Below are positions 8,765-16,992 of a stretch of 64,000 nt of DNA, one piece after another. This DNA comes from an uncultured Mobiluncus sp. (GTDB lineage Bacteria > Actinomycetota > Actinomycetes > Actinomycetales > Actinomycetaceae), in assembly GCF_947087965.1 (NCBI RefSeq), contig NZ_CAMUES010000001.1, positions 62,001 through 126,000 of the forward strand, in the 5' to 3' direction. The notes under the pieces are model-generated. The model was not told the DNA's origin. It saw only the letters and a program-made list of their open reading frames with translations, and did not search any database. The stretch's first letter is position 1; each line of letters opens with the position of its first letter. A program made the position numbers and the translations under genes.

Positions 8765-8779
8765 CCCATCTAGTATAGA
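8765..8779. promoter_or_regulatory. Overlapping -10-like elements between dacB and ppa
   Basis: The segment CTAGTATAGAAG holds TATACT on the minus strand (toward dacB) and TAGTAT on the plus strand (toward ppa). The -35 regions are poor on both sides, so this is only a candidate divergent promoter. Confidence 0.3.
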
Positions 8780-8911
8780 AGATGTCGCTCTGGGGTGCGG
8801 GTGTGGCACAATGGTTTTACAGAGATGCTCGCCAAAGCAGGTGACATCGATGCAAAGCAATGCCAATCCGGAGACACCGGTGGCACAAAAGTAAGGATGC
8901 CGAAGAAAATA

Positions 8912-9442
8912 ATGGCTGAAGATTTTTTGACGTTCAATGTGACCATTGAGATCCCAAAGGGGAATCGCAATAAGTACGAAGTCGATCACGAGACAGGTCG
9001 GATTGTTTTGGATCGAATGCTGTTCACCTCTACACGCTACCCTGATGACTACGGTTTCATTGATGACTCTTTAGGGATGGATGGAGACCCGCTCGATGCC
9101 TTGGTCCTTTTGGAAGAGCCAACATTCCCTGGCTGTGTCATCAAGTGTCGGGCATTGGGGATGTTCCGCATGACTGACGAACACGGTGGCGACGATAAAG
9201 TCCTGTGTGTTCCCGCTACCGACCAGCGCGCTGCGTGGCGCACCGAGCTCGAGGATGTTTCGGAGTTCCATCGCCTGGAAGTCCAGCACTTCTTTGAGGT
9301 TTATAAAGACCTGGAACCTGGCAAGTCGGTGGAAGGAGCCAGCTGGGTCGGCCGGGAAGAAGCGGAGAAAGAAATTCACGCCTCGTGGAAGCGTTTCCGT
9401 GACAAGGAAGGCCCGAACGCGCACACCTACATTCACTTGTGA
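8912..9442 (+). CDS. ppa: Inorganic pyrophosphatase (family I)
   Basis: Hydrolyses pyrophosphate to phosphate and drives biosynthetic reactions. The 176 residues contain the family I landmarks [18 protein letters not shown], the Tyr/Asp-rich [23 protein letters not shown] metal site (Asp residues of DGDPLD) and the late lysine-rich [12 protein letters not shown]. The ATG at 8912 gives the usual family N-terminus and has GAAGAAA upstream; an in-frame ATG at 8897 has AAGG directly against it, too close to work well. A longer open frame reaching upstream to 8795 has no homology-like content. A strong bidirectional terminator follows. Confidence 0.95.
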   Translation: MAEDFLTFNVTIEIPKGNRNKYEVDHETGRIVLDRMLFTSTRYPDDYGFIDDSLGMDGDPLDALVLLEEPTFPGCVIKCRALGMFRMTDEHGGDDKVLCVPATDQRAAWRTELEDVSEFHRLEVQHFFEVYKDLEPGKSVEGASWVGREEAEKEIHASWKRFRDKEGPNAHTYIHL

Positions 9443-9453
9443 ACGAATCACAT

Positions 9454-9487
9454 TTAGACCGGTCAACAGCTAAGTTGGCCGGTCTAA
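9454..9487. terminator. Bidirectional terminator between ppa and the DUF3499 gene
   Basis: TTAGACCGG and CCGGTCTAA form a perfect 9-bp stem, extended inward by CAAC/GTTG around a short loop. T-rich sequence lies on the plus-strand side and A-rich on the other, fitting the convergent genes ppa and DUF3499. Confidence 0.8.
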
Positions 9488-9491
9488 TGTT

Positions 9492-9932
9492 TTAGCTGAC
9501 TTGTTTCGGGGGCGGCACTAAAGTCAGGTGACCGTGGCGTTTCCCCGCGGTGTCGGGCGTTCCGGACGCGGTATTACCCAATCCGACTGACGGCAGGGTT
9601 TCCCGCCCCAGGGGACCACGATAGCCTTCAGGATGCACTGTTTGGCGGGGGGTGGGATTTTGTGCTGCTGCTTTCACCGCGTTGGCCAAAGCCATCAGTT
9701 CCTCATCGTTGGGCGGTGGGGGTGTAAAGGAATTCGTCAAATGGATGATTTCCCAGCCCCGTGGCGCTGTCAGTTTTTCGGCGTGTTCACGGCAAAAATC
9801 GTATGCTCCAGGATTCCGATGGGCGGAGAGTGGACCAATGATTGCGCTGCGCTCCCGATAGTCAAAAGTCATCGTCGCTACCGCCGGATTAGGGCAGCTC
9901 GGTTTGGAACAACGGCGCGTATAAGTCACCAT
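9492..9932 (-). CDS. DUF3499 family protein
   Basis: A 146-residue actinobacterial protein of unknown function. The N-terminal CSKPSCPNPAVATMTFDY, the central AYDFCREHAEKLTAPRGWE and the conserved tryptophan match what I know of DUF3499. The pattern of two Cys, then Cys and His, suggests a small zinc-binding fold. It lies divergent from the zincin-like gene at 10092, a pairing seen in other actinobacteria. TATGCT on the minus strand (9941-9936) is 6 nt before an in-frame GTG at 9929, so translation may begin at that GTG on a leaderless mRNA rather than at the ATG at 9932. Confidence 0.8.
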   Translation of the reverse strand: MVTYTRRCSKPSCPNPAVATMTFDYRERSAIIGPLSAHRNPGAYDFCREHAEKLTAPRGWEIIHLTNSFTPPPPNDEELMALANAVKAAAQNPTPRQTVHPEGYRGPLGRETLPSVGLGNTASGTPDTAGKRHGHLTLVPPPKQVS

Positions 9933-10091
9933 CTCAGCATACTGCCGACCAATGTCAGATGCGGTCAGGCTCGCTTGTTAACGCCGATTCCGGGCCGGGA
10001 GAGAGTGGGGATTGAGGGCTTGACGGGTGTTCGCGGCGATTTGTACGGGACATCCTCGACCCGAGTGCCACCGCGGGATAAGCTAGGAGCA

Positions 10092-10592
10092 ATGAGTGAA
10101 AAAACTACTGGAACCAATCGGGTTCGTGTCTTGGATTTGGGCGGCGAGATTCGCTGGGATGTCAGCAGCGGGCCGCGGCTGCGGCGTGCCTATGTCTGCC
10201 GCGATCGCCATGGCCGGGGCAATCGCGGAGTCTTGGTTCCAGCGATGCTGCCGCGTTACCGAACCCGTCGAGAAACCTTTGATGAACTGGTCATTCAGGA
10301 AGTTCGCTCCCTGGTGGCGGCTTGCCCAGAACTTGCTGCTATCCAGTACGGGGTGGAGGACGTTCCGCCTTCGGACCCGGCACCTTGGGAGAGCGAGTCA
10401 GTGGTCTTGGGCAGAGGTTTCGGCTCTGACCCAGGCAAAAGTTTGCCCGCCCAGGTAGTGGTGTATCGCCGTCCCCTGGAGCAGCGTGCTCGCTCCACGG
10501 ATGATCTGCGTTCCCTCATTCACGGAGTGGTGCTGGAGGAATCTTCCCAGCTCATCGGCAAACATCCGGAAGATATCGACCCTTACTGGTAA
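10092..10592 (+). CDS. Zincin-like metallopeptidase-family protein lacking HExxH
   Basis: A 166-residue protein that resembles the actinobacterial 'metallopeptidase family' proteins found beside DUF3499. The N-terminal RDRHGRGNRGVLVP and the central FDELVIQEVRSLVAACPEL are characteristic. In the segment where true zincins carry HExxH this protein reads HGVVLEESSQLIGKHPEDID, so the second histidine is absent and zinc-dependent catalysis is doubtful. ATG at 10092 is chosen because AGGAG precedes it by 4-5 nt; a longer upstream frame overlaps DUF3499 in antisense and is rejected. Function unknown. Confidence 0.7.
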   Translation: MSEKTTGTNRVRVLDLGGEIRWDVSSGPRLRRAYVCRDRHGRGNRGVLVPAMLPRYRTRRETFDELVIQEVRSLVAACPELAAIQYGVEDVPPSDPAPWESESVVLGRGFGSDPGKSLPAQVVVYRRPLEQRARSTDDLRSLIHGVVLEESSQLIGKHPEDIDPYW

Positions 10593-10600
10593 ACCGTGTC

Positions 10601-11935
10601 TCAAATCTGCCCGCGGCGTTTTAACGAAATGTAGGCATCTGCCAAGTTGGGAGGCAGCTTTTCAGGGGTGGCGTTCAACAAATGTCCCCCCAGCAGAGGC
10701 AACAGATTCCCCGCTTCCTCGTGTTCGTTTAACTCCGCCATCGCCGCTGCCGCCAGGAAAGCATCCGCGGGATTGAACCGACCCAGCGACTGCTTGGCAT
10801 CATTGAGATTCCATTGGCCAGGCAGTTCAGCCAAACGGGTCAACTCGGGATCCAAAGAGTTCGCCACCAGCACGTGATGTCGGGAGGACAGCGCCTCTAC
10901 CATCGGCATTAAGCCGGACCGTTCCGCGCTGCCTTCCAAACCTGTCAAAATCACAACCAAAGAACGTTGCCGCAATCCGGAGAGCAAAGTGTGGCTCAGC
11001 CCTGACCAGTTCGCTTCGGTGAGTGAAACCTGCAAATCAGCCAAGGCCTGCGCCATCTCGGTGATGAGTCCGACACCTCGGTCGGGTTGAATATGGAAAC
11101 GAATCTGATTGTCGAACGCGATGAGGTGTACCCGATCCCCGGCACTGCCAGCCAACGCCCCGAGCAACAGGGCCGCCTCCATAGAAGCATCAAACCGGGG
11201 GTATTTATCAAGTCGCACCGCGGCGCTGCGCGAGGAATCCAAGCAAATGATAACGTTGCGGTCGCGCTCGGGGCGCCAAGTCTTTACCACCGGGGTGCGC
11301 AGGCGTGCGGAAGAGTGCCACTCGATATCGCGCACATCATCTCCGGGGACATATTCCCGCAGGGAATCGAATTCCGAGCCCTGCCCGCGTTGCATGACCA
11401 GGGAGTTGCCCTCCAAACGGCGTAATGTTTTCAGGCGTGAGGGCAGGTACTTGGCGCTACGAAACTCCGGCAGCACTTTCACTTCCTGCACGATGGGGGC
11501 GGAGAATTGGCGGGCGCCCAGTCCCAGGGGTCCATAAGAGCGTACGGTAACGGCATCGCTACGCAGAGTACCTTTGCGTTGCGGGGTAAAACTGGCCTGC
11601 AAAGTGGTCGAGCTTTGTGCGTCCAGTGTCAGACGCTGCTGGCGTGGCAGGGCTTGGAGCGAAGGCGGCCACGCATCGCGTATGTGGGCGTGGAATTTAC
11701 GCTTGGTGGGATTTTTCACGCTCACGGTGTAGGGCGTTTCAGTGCGTTGACGTAGTGTGTGGGGCAGGGAACGCGTTATTGTGAGGTGGCGGGGACTGGG
11801 TGCGGCGATGACGTCAAACAGCCATACCAGCAGGCACACCAGCAGCCAGAAAAAGGCGCCGGAGTTCCAGTGAGTCAGCAGCACCAGCGGAATACCCAGC
11901 GCGATTAAGAACGCCAGGCGTTTGGAAACCGCCAT
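10601..11935 (-). CDS. DUF58 domain protein, membrane-anchored
   Basis: A 444-residue protein with two N-terminal membrane helices (about 7-22 and 27-43), a beta-rich domain, and the DUF58 signature EFDSLREYVPGDDVRDIEW at about 188-206 followed by HSSARLRTPVVK. The segment NVIICLDSSRS starts a von Willebrand A-like fold, with Asp and Ser where a MIDAS would lie. DUF58 proteins pair with MoxR ATPases, as here with the gene upstream. Last gene of the five-gene operon; GGGGAGA precedes the start. The partner process is unknown, with envelope or enzyme maturation most often suggested. Confidence 0.88.
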   Translation of the reverse strand: MAVSKRLAFLIALGIPLVLLTHWNSGAFFWLLVCLLVWLFDVIAAPSPRHLTITRSLPHTLRQRTETPYTVSVKNPTKRKFHAHIRDAWPPSLQALPRQQRLTLDAQSSTTLQASFTPQRKGTLRSDAVTVRSYGPLGLGARQFSAPIVQEVKVLPEFRSAKYLPSRLKTLRRLEGNSLVMQRGQGSEFDSLREYVPGDDVRDIEWHSSARLRTPVVKTWRPERDRNVIICLDSSRSAAVRLDKYPRFDASMEAALLLGALAGSAGDRVHLIAFDNQIRFHIQPDRGVGLITEMAQALADLQVSLTEANWSGLSHTLLSGLRQRSLVVILTGLEGSAERSGLMPMVEALSSRHHVLVANSLDPELTRLAELPGQWNLNDAKQSLGRFNPADAFLAAAAMAELNEHEEAGNLLPLLGGHLLNATPEKLPPNLADAYISLKRRGQI

Positions 11936-11988
11936 TTTTCGTCTCCCCTATATAACTCTTCGACTGTGGAAACCGGGTTACGCTGCGT

Positions 11989-12948
11989 TTAGCGCGGCAC
12001 CGGAGTGGTAGCTAGGACGCTGTCCAGGACGGTCTTGGCGTTGACGCCTTCCATTTCGGCTTCGGGACGCAGCCGGAGACGGTGGCGGAATGTGGGCAGG
12101 ACCAGGGACTTGACGTCGTCTGGAGTGACGTAGTCGCGTCCAGACAGCCATGCCCAAGCCCGGGAAGTCGACAGCAGGGCCGTCGCGCCACGGGGTGACA
12201 CTCCCAACTCTACCTGCGGTAACGTGCGAGTGGCTCGCACGAGGTCGACGATGTAGCCCAACACCTCACTGTTGGCTTTGACTTCCTTGACGGCCTGGCG
12301 AGCCGTTGCGATGTCTGTCGCGTTGGCAGCCACGTTCACTCCCGCGGCATCGAGGTCGTGAGTGTTGAAGCCACTCAAATGCAGCTGCAAAACCTCCAAC
12401 TCCGTTTCCCGTGTTGGGAGAGGCACGTCTAGTTTCAGCAAAAACCGGTCCAGCTGAGCTTCGGGGAGGGGATAAGTTCCTTCGTATTCCACCGGGTTCT
12501 GGGTCGCGATGACCGTAAACGGTTCCGGCAAAGCGCGGCTCACCCCATCGACGGTGACTTGGTGCTCCTCCATGGCTTCCAGCAAGGCAGCTTGAGTTTT
12601 CGGAGGGGTGCGGTTAATTTCATCCGCCAGCAGCAAGTTTGTGAAAACGGGACCTTCCCGGAAAGTAAACGAAGACTCTTGAGCATTAAAAATCAGCGAA
12701 CCGGTCAAGTCGCCAGGCATCAAATCCGGGGTGAACTGCACCCGCTTGTGGCTCAGGTCTAGCGACTTTGCCAAAGTCCGCACCAGCAGGGTCTTGGCGA
12801 CTCCGGGGACGCCTTCCAGGAGCACGTGCCCTTCCGCCAACAACGCGATTACCAGCCCGGTTACCACCGCATCTTGGCCTTTCACCACCTTGTTGATTTC
12901 GGTACGCAACGCGATGAGCTTGCGCAAAGTCGGATCTTGCATATCCAT
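11989..12948 (-). CDS. MoxR-family AAA+ ATPase
   Basis: A 319-residue chaperone-like ATPase. Walker A is GVPGVAKT (46-53), Walker B LLLADE with the following INR (106-113), and the sensor and arginine-finger region is in IATQNPVEYEGTYPLPEAQLDRF. The C-terminal lid has the MoxR feature LGVSPRGATALL. It lies between the DUF4350 gene (adjacent stop/start) and the DUF58 gene (53 bp), the classic MoxR-DUF58 arrangement. It probably remodels or inserts a cofactor into a client made by the same operon. AAAGGAAA supports the ATG at 12948. Confidence 0.93.
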   Translation of the reverse strand: MDMQDPTLRKLIALRTEINKVVKGQDAVVTGLVIALLAEGHVLLEGVPGVAKTLLVRTLAKSLDLSHKRVQFTPDLMPGDLTGSLIFNAQESSFTFREGPVFTNLLLADEINRTPPKTQAALLEAMEEHQVTVDGVSRALPEPFTVIATQNPVEYEGTYPLPEAQLDRFLLKLDVPLPTRETELEVLQLHLSGFNTHDLDAAGVNVAANATDIATARQAVKEVKANSEVLGYIVDLVRATRTLPQVELGVSPRGATALLSTSRAWAWLSGRDYVTPDDVKSLVLPTFRHRLRLRPEAEMEGVNAKTVLDSVLATTPVPR

Positions 12949-14106
12949 TTAGCTTTCCTTTCGCGGATTTGTTTTGGTCAGAAGGTATAAGTCGTGCAAT
13001 AGGTTTCCCAACCCGCGAGCGGTGGCGGGCACCTCACCGTAGAGGAGGTCATAGACCTGAGATTCGCCAACCCCGGTGTATCGCGACACTTCTCGCACCA
13101 TGACAGTTGGGGTCGTCGGGGTCGGAATATGCAAAGCGGCACCTAAACGTCGAGCCGTGTACTCCCGAGCCTTGTGGGCGGCTACCGAGACGGCCCCGGA
13201 TTTTTCGTAGAGGCGCCCGCGACCGTAAACTGCCTCGGCGCCATGCACCACGACCGGTAACTCTTCGGGAACCACACGACCCAAGCGACGCCCTTGTGCC
13301 AACGTAAACACGAAAGCTGCCACGAATAAATACACTAGGGCAATGAGGAAGAAATCGGGTAACAGAGGCTGAGCCTCACCGTTTTCGTCAAAACCCTGCT
13401 GGAATGTGGTGCCGTTGACCCAACCGACCCGAGGGCTGGAACTCAACAGATTCAACAGCAAAGCGGCATTGCCGGCCTCGGTGATAGTGTCGTTGCGCGC
13501 CAGGCTGTCCTCGGAAAGCAAGGCTAGGCGGAAGCCTTCGGGACGTTTGAACGATACGTACGCGAAAGCGTTATCCTGAATCGGAAAACACGCGGCTTCG
13601 GGCTGCCGCAAAGGGCGGAGCGAACCACGAGTAGAAGAAATTGTTCGGGCTGCTTTCGCACCAGGAAAATCGCACTGAGCGCTGATTTCCTGGGGAGAAC
13701 CCGTTGGTACAGATTCCACATAGGGGTCGAAACGTTTCCCTTGTGCCAAAGTCCCTATAACCAAAAGGTTTGTGGGGGTGTGCAGGATTTCTCGCAGGGT
13801 GGCATCGTCGATTTCATTGGTATTGGTGATGACAACAGTGTCCTTGGAACTATAGGACTCCAGGTCACGTACGGAATATGCCTCACCGACCAGCACGCCC
13901 TCGTGGCGAAGCACTTCGGCCAGAGCCATCGCCCCGCTGCTTTTTGGGTTGCGGATAGAAAGACTGATTTCGTCGGTGGGAGTACGCAGCACGGCGCTGA
14001 GGAAAGAAAAAACTGCCAGCAACACCAGACCGCCGATGACCCAGCGGCCCCGAAGAATTGCTTCCGAGATGCGCGGTGTGGCTGTAGGTGGAGTCGTACT
14101 GCTCAC
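12949..14106 (-). CDS. DUF4350 domain membrane protein
   Basis: A 385-residue protein with a membrane helix at about 25-43, an extracytoplasmic alpha/beta domain and a second helix at about 252-272 followed by a cytosolic tail. The family (DUF4350) is regularly found with MoxR and DUF4129 genes in actinobacteria. The start is GTG at 14106, overlapping the stop of the upstream DUF4129 gene as GTGA, which indicates translational coupling. A role in cell-envelope quality control or transport is only inferred from context. Confidence 0.8.
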   Translation of the reverse strand: MSSTTPPTATPRISEAILRGRWVIGGLVLLAVFSFLSAVLRTPTDEISLSIRNPKSSGAMALAEVLRHEGVLVGEAYSVRDLESYSSKDTVVITNTNEIDDATLREILHTPTNLLVIGTLAQGKRFDPYVESVPTGSPQEISAQCDFPGAKAARTISSTRGSLRPLRQPEAACFPIQDNAFAYVSFKRPEGFRLALLSEDSLARNDTITEAGNAALLLNLLSSSPRVGWVNGTTFQQGFDENGEAQPLLPDFFLIALVYLFVAAFVFTLAQGRRLGRVVPEELPVVVHGAEAVYGRGRLYEKSGAVSVAAHKAREYTARRLGAALHIPTPTTPTVMVREVSRYTGVGESQVYDLLYGEVPATARGLGNLLHDLYLLTKTNPRKES

Positions 14107-14840
14107 TGGAGCGCACCTCCCGCCTGCACCAGCGCGTCCCGTGGTGAATCTGTGGGGTTAACACGGGTGCGGGAGTGCGAAACGAAAGATTCTAGGCGGG
14201 AATCCAGGGCAATCAATCTTTGCACCTGGGTGTTGTCCGACTGCCGTCGCCCATACCGCAGTGCGTTAAACACGCCGGCCGCCCAAGCTAATTCCTCTGA
14301 TTCTGAAGGAATCACGCGGCTCAAGGCAGCACTGCCTTCCCCGGCGGTGAGTCCGGGGGTGATTACCAACAGTTCGTTGGCTTCACAAAGACGCAGCAGA
14401 TGGCGAAATTGTTCCAAGAAAGCCGTGGAGTAGTCCCCGCGGGAGAGGGCATTTTTGGCTGCTGCCAGATATTGCACCGCGCTGCGGTTATCCTCGAAAA
14501 CCGCAGCATCATCAGTGAGAGTCGGCTTGACCTGTTCCCGGAACTTCCAGTTACCCGAAAACAAAATCATGATGATGATGACCAGCATAGCTACGACTAA
14601 GGCGGCGATGAGCCACAGCCAAGAAGGCAAGACGGGATTGACGTTTGCGGACGAAAAAATCTCGGCAAACCACTCCCAAATTTTTTTCAGTAGGGAGGGT
14701 CGTTCCTGGTAAATCGGTTTGGACAGTTCCTCTTCGAGTGTGTCGCGCCCCTCCCGGTCCGACACGTCAGAGAACACTAGGCAGCACAAATCAACGTGAT
14801 GGAGCCGCAAGCCCTCCAATTGCGTCGAAATGTTCAGCAT
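14103..14840 (-). CDS. DUF4129 domain membrane protein
   Basis: A 245-residue protein with a single membrane helix at about 73-95 and a C-terminal domain typical of DUF4129 (AAKNALSRGDYSTAFLEQFRHLL, then GLTAGE and ALRYGR). This domain often ends proteins linked to MoxR operons and transglutaminase-like genes. It is translationally coupled to the DUF4350 gene. The first 30 residues are Cys- and His-containing and poorly conserved in appearance, so a downstream start is possible. Confidence 0.75.
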   Translation of the reverse strand: MLNISTQLEGLRLHHVDLCCLVFSDVSDREGRDTLEEELSKPIYQERPSLLKKIWEWFAEIFSSANVNPVLPSWLWLIAALVVAMLVIIIMILFSGNWKFREQVKPTLTDDAAVFEDNRSAVQYLAAAKNALSRGDYSTAFLEQFRHLLRLCEANELLVITPGLTAGEGSAALSRVIPSESEELAWAAGVFNALRYGRRQSDNTQVQRLIALDSRLESFVSHSRTRVNPTDSPRDALVQAGGALQ

Positions 14841-14874
14841 ACCTACCCGAGAATCCCTTCTGTGGTACCGTTCG

Positions 14875-16167
14875 TCAGCCCTGCTGGACCGCCTGGAGCA
14901 GACTTACCGCCAGACCTTCACGGCGCATCCGCGTATCGATATAGAGCAGACCTAAAACTGCCCCGTAGAACGGCATGGTCAGTCCGGTAATGATGGTGCC
15001 CAAAAAGGCGGAGATAGTCATTACTATCGTTACATTCTGGTTTATCAGTAGCACTGCGGAGAGAATCAAGCCAATCACTGTGTTCAATCCGTTGGCTAGG
15101 AACGAAACTATGAGGGAAGTTAGTAAGACGACGCCAAAAATCTTCCAGAAGCTGCCTTTGGTCAGCGTCCAGGAGCGTTTCAAAGCGGGGACGATGCCGA
15201 TATCTTCCATGATGGCCGTGGGGATGGCAAAAACAAGTTTTACGTAGATCCAGGTGGAAAACACGGCAACGGCAATGAGGGTGAGGAAAGTAAGACCCAA
15301 CAAGCCCAGAGAGGCCCCGAAATCTTTGATGTTGATCAGGAAAAGCCCGCCCAGCGGAAGCAGGCCCAGCCCTAGCAACAGGGCTGATCCCAAGATGAGC
15401 AACAAAGAATAGCCGATGATGCCCCAGAGGTGGCTTTTCAAAGTCTGCCACGCATCGGCTACCGTGGGGCGGCGTCCCAGAATCAAGGGTCCCAATCCGG
15501 CCACACAAATTGCCAAAGTCAGAAAGACGATAAATAGTTGGAGCAGACCGGTGATGACACCAATGAGTATCGTTGATTCGGTAAATTCCAGAAAACTGTC
15601 CACCGTGGCTTCCGTGCCGTCAAAATCGAAGTCGTTAGCCAGGTAGGTATTGAGGTCAGGAGCGAGGAAATAAAGCAGCACTCCCATCAACCCGCCAAGT
15701 CCTGCCCAGAGAGCCAAAACCAGACCGAACATGACAGAAGGAGCCTGGCGAATCGCGGAGAATGCTCCGTTGTAAATATCCCCAAGTTTCAGCGGACGCA
15801 GCGGAATAATTCCGGGCTGGACCTGCTGATAGTTCAAACCATAAGGGTCGAATCCGGTACTGTTTGCCGTGCGTGTGCCGTTGAAACTGTTTGTACTGCT
15901 CGTTCCAAAGTTGGGGGCGGAGGCTTGCGGGGCGGCCGCGGCGGGGTATCCGGACGGAAGAGGATTCGGGAGGGACTCCGGCTTACCGGTGCTGTCCTCC
16001 GGGGTCAGTGTCCACGAGCCCGTGTTGAAACTGCCTGGGGCGGGCGTGGGGGGAGGCGTAAATGAAGGTTCCGGCGGCACCGGGCTGCTCTGACCCGGCG
16101 TCTGGGGAACATTACCACGGCTGTTCTCCGGGGGGGTACTCTGATTGAGGTAAGAGTTGTCGCTCAT
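14875..16167 (-). CDS. Multi-pass membrane protein with Pro-rich cytosolic N-terminus (GPDPase membrane-domain-like)
   Basis: A 430-residue protein. Residues 1-115 are Pro/Ser/Gly/Asn-rich and probably disordered; the motif IIPLRPLKLGDIYNGAF (about 119-135) and the six or so hydrophobic segments that follow resemble the membrane domain annotated as glycerophosphoryl diester phosphodiesterase membrane domain. No catalytic phosphodiesterase domain is attached. It is the first gene of the MoxR operon and is divergent from mtrA. GGAAAGG supports the start at 16167. Confidence 0.75.
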   Translation of the reverse strand: MSDNSYLNQSTPPENSRGNVPQTPGQSSPVPPEPSFTPPPTPAPGSFNTGSWTLTPEDSTGKPESLPNPLPSGYPAAAAPQASAPNFGTSSTNSFNGTRTANSTGFDPYGLNYQQVQPGIIPLRPLKLGDIYNGAFSAIRQAPSVMFGLVLALWAGLGGLMGVLLYFLAPDLNTYLANDFDFDGTEATVDSFLEFTESTILIGVITGLLQLFIVFLTLAICVAGLGPLILGRRPTVADAWQTLKSHLWGIIGYSLLLILGSALLLGLGLLPLGGLFLINIKDFGASLGLLGLTFLTLIAVAVFSTWIYVKLVFAIPTAIMEDIGIVPALKRSWTLTKGSFWKIFGVVLLTSLIVSFLANGLNTVIGLILSAVLLINQNVTIVMTISAFLGTIITGLTMPFYGAVLGLLYIDTRMRREGLAVSLLQAVQQG

Positions 16168-16264
16168 AATGCCTTTCCAATAACTCGTTCACTTAATATT
16201 GCCACGACACCGCGCAGATGCGCTCGTTTAAACCGAAAAACCCTATAGCAATGCCAAGCTCCTC

Positions 16265-16280
16265 TGCGGGTCTTCCCGCA
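16265..16280. promoter_or_regulatory. Inverted repeat over the -35 region of mtrA
   Basis: TGCGGG-TCTT-CCCGCA is a perfect 6-bp inverted repeat. Its right arm falls exactly 17 bp before CAAAAT (16297-16302), which itself lies 6 nt before the mtrA ATG. It is a candidate operator between the divergent membrane operon and mtrA. Confidence 0.35.
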
Positions 16281-16308
16281 AATTGTGAAATCGTGACAAA
16301 ATAGGAAT

Positions 16309-16992
16309 ATGAGTGCAAAAATCCTGGTAGTAGATGATGACCAAGCCCTAAGCGAGATGATTGGCATTATTTTGGAATCATCCGCCTATGAGCCAAGTTT
16401 TTGTGCCGACGGCGCAAAAGCCGTGGACAAGTTCCGGGAAGTTGAACCTGACTTGCTGCTGCTTGACCTGATGTTGCCAGGAATGGATGGTATCGAGATT
16501 TGTCGTAGAATCCGTGAATTCTCGAATGTGCCCATCATTATGTTGACCGCAAAATCCGACACCACTGATGTGGTTGCGGGGTTGGAAGCCGGTGCAGATG
16601 ACTACATTCCTAAGCCTTTCAAGCCCAAAGAACTGCTGGCGCGAGTCGCCGCCCGGCTGCGCAACCTAGAAGCGGCAGAACATGACATTCTGAAAGCTGC
16701 AGGGGTGGAAATTAATCTGGCATCTCACGAGGTGAGCCGGGACGGAAAGCCTTTAAACCTTACCCCGCTAGAGTATGACCTCCTGGTTGCCCTCGCCACA
16801 AAGCCCGGGCGGGTGTTTTCCCGCGAAGAATTGCTGGAACAGGTCTGGGGGCTGCGTCACGCTTCCGATACCCGTCTGGTCAACGTGCATGTCCAGCGGT
16901 TGCGCGCCAAGGTAGAGCTTGACCCGGATAATCCTACTGTGGTTCTCACAGTCCGTGGGGTGGGCTATCGAATCGGGACTGAACCTCAGTGA
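16309..16992 (+). CDS. mtrA: Two-component response regulator MtrA (OmpR family)
   Basis: Receives phosphate from MtrB and controls cell-wall and division genes in actinobacteria. The 227 residues hold a receiver domain with acidic pocket VDDD (8-11), phospho-acceptor Asp53 in LLLDLMLPGMDG and the conserved KPF near 103, then a winged-helix DNA-binding domain with LTPLEYDLL and RVGYRIG at the end. Identity as MtrA rests on the sequence ILVVDDDQALSEM, the cognate kinase and LpqB downstream. The end overlaps mtrB (GTGA). Confidence 0.95.
   Translation: MSAKILVVDDDQALSEMIGIILESSAYEPSFCADGAKAVDKFREVEPDLLLLDLMLPGMDGIEICRRIREFSNVPIIMLTAKSDTTDVVAGLEAGADDYIPKPFKPKELLARVAARLRNLEAAEHDILKAAGVEINLASHEVSRDGKPLNLTPLEYDLLVALATKPGRVFSREELLEQVWGLRHASDTRLVNVHVQRLRAKVELDPDNPTVVLTVRGVGYRIGTEPQ

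Noticed and set aside
8795..8911. N-terminal extension of Ppa
   Set aside because: The added residues have no resemblance to the family, and the region contains the likely promoter and leader.
9633..10091. N-terminal extension of the zincin-like gene
   Set aside because: It runs antisense through the DUF3499 gene and has no ribosome-binding site, whereas ATG 10092 has AGGAG.
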